Assembly: GCA_037975125.1 (NCBI GenBank)
Contig: CM075862.1
Coordinates: 14,877,625 to 14,941,624 of the forward strand
Reading direction: 5' to 3'
DNA length: 64,000 nt
Origin: Latrodectus hesperus
Lineage: Eukaryota; Arthropoda; Arachnida; Araneae; Theridiidae
Under the pieces are notes generated by a model that was not told where the DNA came from, did no database searches, and saw nothing but the letters and a program-made list of their open reading frames with translations. A program made the translations under genes and the position numbers. Every line of letters starts with the position of its first letter. The stretch's first letter is position 1. Below are positions 62,183 through 64,000 of this stretch, one piece after another.

Positions 62183-63289
62183 TGCTGTTTATGTCTGTAT
62201 GACGTAATGTAAATGTTCTAATAAATAATATCATAATCATGTTTCATATACGAAAGCAAAATAACATGTAAATTAGTGATTCTACGTCGAGGTCTACAAC
62301 ATGATCTTCATCCTTATATATAAATAAGTATAGTTATGTATTTATCTTAGAATTTAATATAAAAACAAATTAATAGTCATAAAATAAAAATATTAGAAAT
62401 TATCTTTAGTTAGGATTTAGCTTAGATAATGATTAAAAAATGCCATTTGTGTCATCAACGTTAATTCCTAGCTACTATTGGAAAAAAGAACTAAATTTTA
62501 AATTTATATCAAATGAATTTACATAGTTAAGTGCCATGAGCTCTTAAAAATTTTTCTTAAGAAAAAAATTTGAATATTTTGATGATTTGTTGTCAAATAC
62601 TTCATTTCGGAAACATACTCATTCAAAAATAAATTGAATTCCGATTATTTTTTGAATCGACATTACTTACATCACACTATGCCATATTTTGAAACACTTG
62701 AGTAAAATATATAATAATAATTGATAATATACTTTGATAGAAAATATGGCTCCATAATTGTTGATATTCTCTCCAATAAAATTGTGAAAGGATTAAGTTG
62801 ACTGTTGTTAGCATTATCTTACTAAATCGAAAATACATCAAATTTTATTTAACTATTTATCTTTGAAAGTATGATAAAATATAAAATTAGCTGGTATATA
62901 ATTAAGCTGTAAAATAAAGGGAAAATGTTTTGTGTTTCATGTTAAATTAAAGTTTATTTCAGTATTGTATTTCGATATTTATTGTTCAATATTTCGAAAT
63001 TCGTTGATTCATTTTTTTCATCCTTGTTGAAAAAGTAAACACACGAATTTATTTTAAACCAACAATTATCATTTTATTATTTTTGGGTTGCATTAAAATT
63101 TTGCGTGAAATATTTTTTTAATATTTTTTATGGTTATGCAAAGCCCAACAGAATTAACACTGGAACATGTATAAGATTTCATTAAAAAATAGTTTACATG
63201 TTATACTTTAAAATGAATCATTGTAAAATAGAAAGCAATAAACATAGTTAGTTATTCTTTTGAATTCAAAATGGCGCTTGTTCGAATGA
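62179..63289. other. AT-rich DNA, nothing recognised
   Basis: No feature supported. Confidence 0.55.
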
Positions 63290-64000
63290 AATAAAATGCC
63301 AGTCCCCTAACCCAATGTCAACCTGTTTCTTGAATGATTAAAGAGATACAAGCGCAACTAATTAAACTCGTAGAGATTTCTTTAAAAAGTTGCTGCAAGA
63401 ATAAAACTTGCTTTTCGGAGAATTATAAAATCTTCACACAGTGATTGTCAGCTTGTTAAGTACTTAACATGGTAATTACATTGGGCAGAGGAAGCGGAAA
63501 AAAAAAGAATGACGTCTCGCCGAACAAGGTCACGCGCGGGCAAAAATCAGAGCATGTTATTCAAAATCGAATGTTATTTCGCGTCTCCAAAAAAATTACA
63601 CCCTTCAAACGCTATCCGAGTCACGACCTGTTTCTGGAAAGAACAAAACGACTTTTAAATTTAAAATTGAAACACAAGACCAGACGATAATATCATTAAG
63701 GTCGAAATAAAGTAAATAAATAAACAAGAAAGTAAAAAAAAACGACTTCCTCTTGCGAACAAGCGAAACAAATTTTGATGTCTTCACTTTTTGCACTAAG
63801 CGACAAGTTGATGCCACCGCAATAAAAACAAAAACAAGAGGTTTAATTATTTTCTCGGAGTCTAAGGACAATACTTCTTTAATGCGATGCTTCAGAACGC
63901 TTCATGATAAAGTATCAGTAACCTAACAACACTACTCGATGCGGGGGAGGTGGTGAAGTGGGGGCGGGCAGCCACATTTTGCGGTGTACAAGATCTAGCC
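63290..64000. promoter_or_regulatory. GC-moderate island running off the window end
   Basis: CpG-containing sequence (gacgtctcgccgaacaaggtcacgcgcgg near 63510) with ttacacccttcaaacgctatccgagtcacg. The last 70 bases are G-rich (gatgcgggggaggtggtgaagtgggggcgggc). The frames at 63469-63690 (+) and 63605-63871 (-) are not recognisable. Truncated by the window. Confidence 0.28.

Overview
The window looks like noncoding DNA from an arthropod nuclear genome, most likely an arachnid and perhaps a spider. This rests on strong A+T richness, very long (TA)n and (TG)n microsatellites, several tRNA-derived SINE families (one with an (AAC)n tail), Tc1-type DNA transposons, and a non-LTR retrotransposon with an RNase H domain and a terminal CCHC knuckle. 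The taxon is an inference. I find no host protein-coding gene, rRNA or functional tRNA. The only open frames with recognisable protein families belong to transposable elements, and all of those are broken.

Layout. 0.3-1.1 kb is a GC-moderate island. 2.0-6.9 kb holds a TA tract, a six-unit 135-137 bp tandem array, a tandem duplication that carries SINEs, a large inverted repeat and a possible retroelement scrap. 7.1-8.06 kb is a GC-rich island packed with homeodomain-type TAATT sites. 10.2-10.9 kb is another island. 12.2-15.0 kb holds a MITE, SINE copies and a second, unrelated MITE. 15.4-16.0, 23.0-23.2 and 24.2-25.1 kb are further islands, with SINEs between them. 31.1-31.5 kb is the second copy of the first MITE, in inverse orientation. 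It abuts a nearly full-length but dead non-LTR retrotransposon (about 31.5-37.1 kb, minus strand) whose ORF1 is split by a SINE with clear target-site duplications.

39.3-40.2 kb is a tandem array with alternating unit types, and 42.1 kb is a minisatellite. Islands recur at 38.3-39.1, 43.0-43.7, 46.1-47.2, 55.3-55.6, 60.1-61.1 and 63.3-64.0 kb. 48.0-48.4 kb is the 3' end of a different non-LTR element. 50.60-52.01 kb is a complete Tc1/mariner transposon with near-perfect terminal inverted repeats but a disabled DD34E transposase. A much older relative lies just downstream, at 52.86 to about 54.08 kb.

How the parts relate. The sequence reads as a gene desert or a very long intron in which compact GC-rich, CpG-containing islands, often several kilobases apart, stand in AT-rich DNA invaded by mobile elements. 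The islands carry homeodomain, CCAAT, E-box and POU-like sites and have no convincing reading frame, so regulatory DNA of a nearby developmental gene is the simplest hypothesis. Only cross-species alignment can test it. No clearly new molecular system is present. The best leads are the island series, a perfect 25-bp hairpin over the ORF1 stop of the retrotransposon, the two-copy MITE family and the A-B-A-B tandem array.
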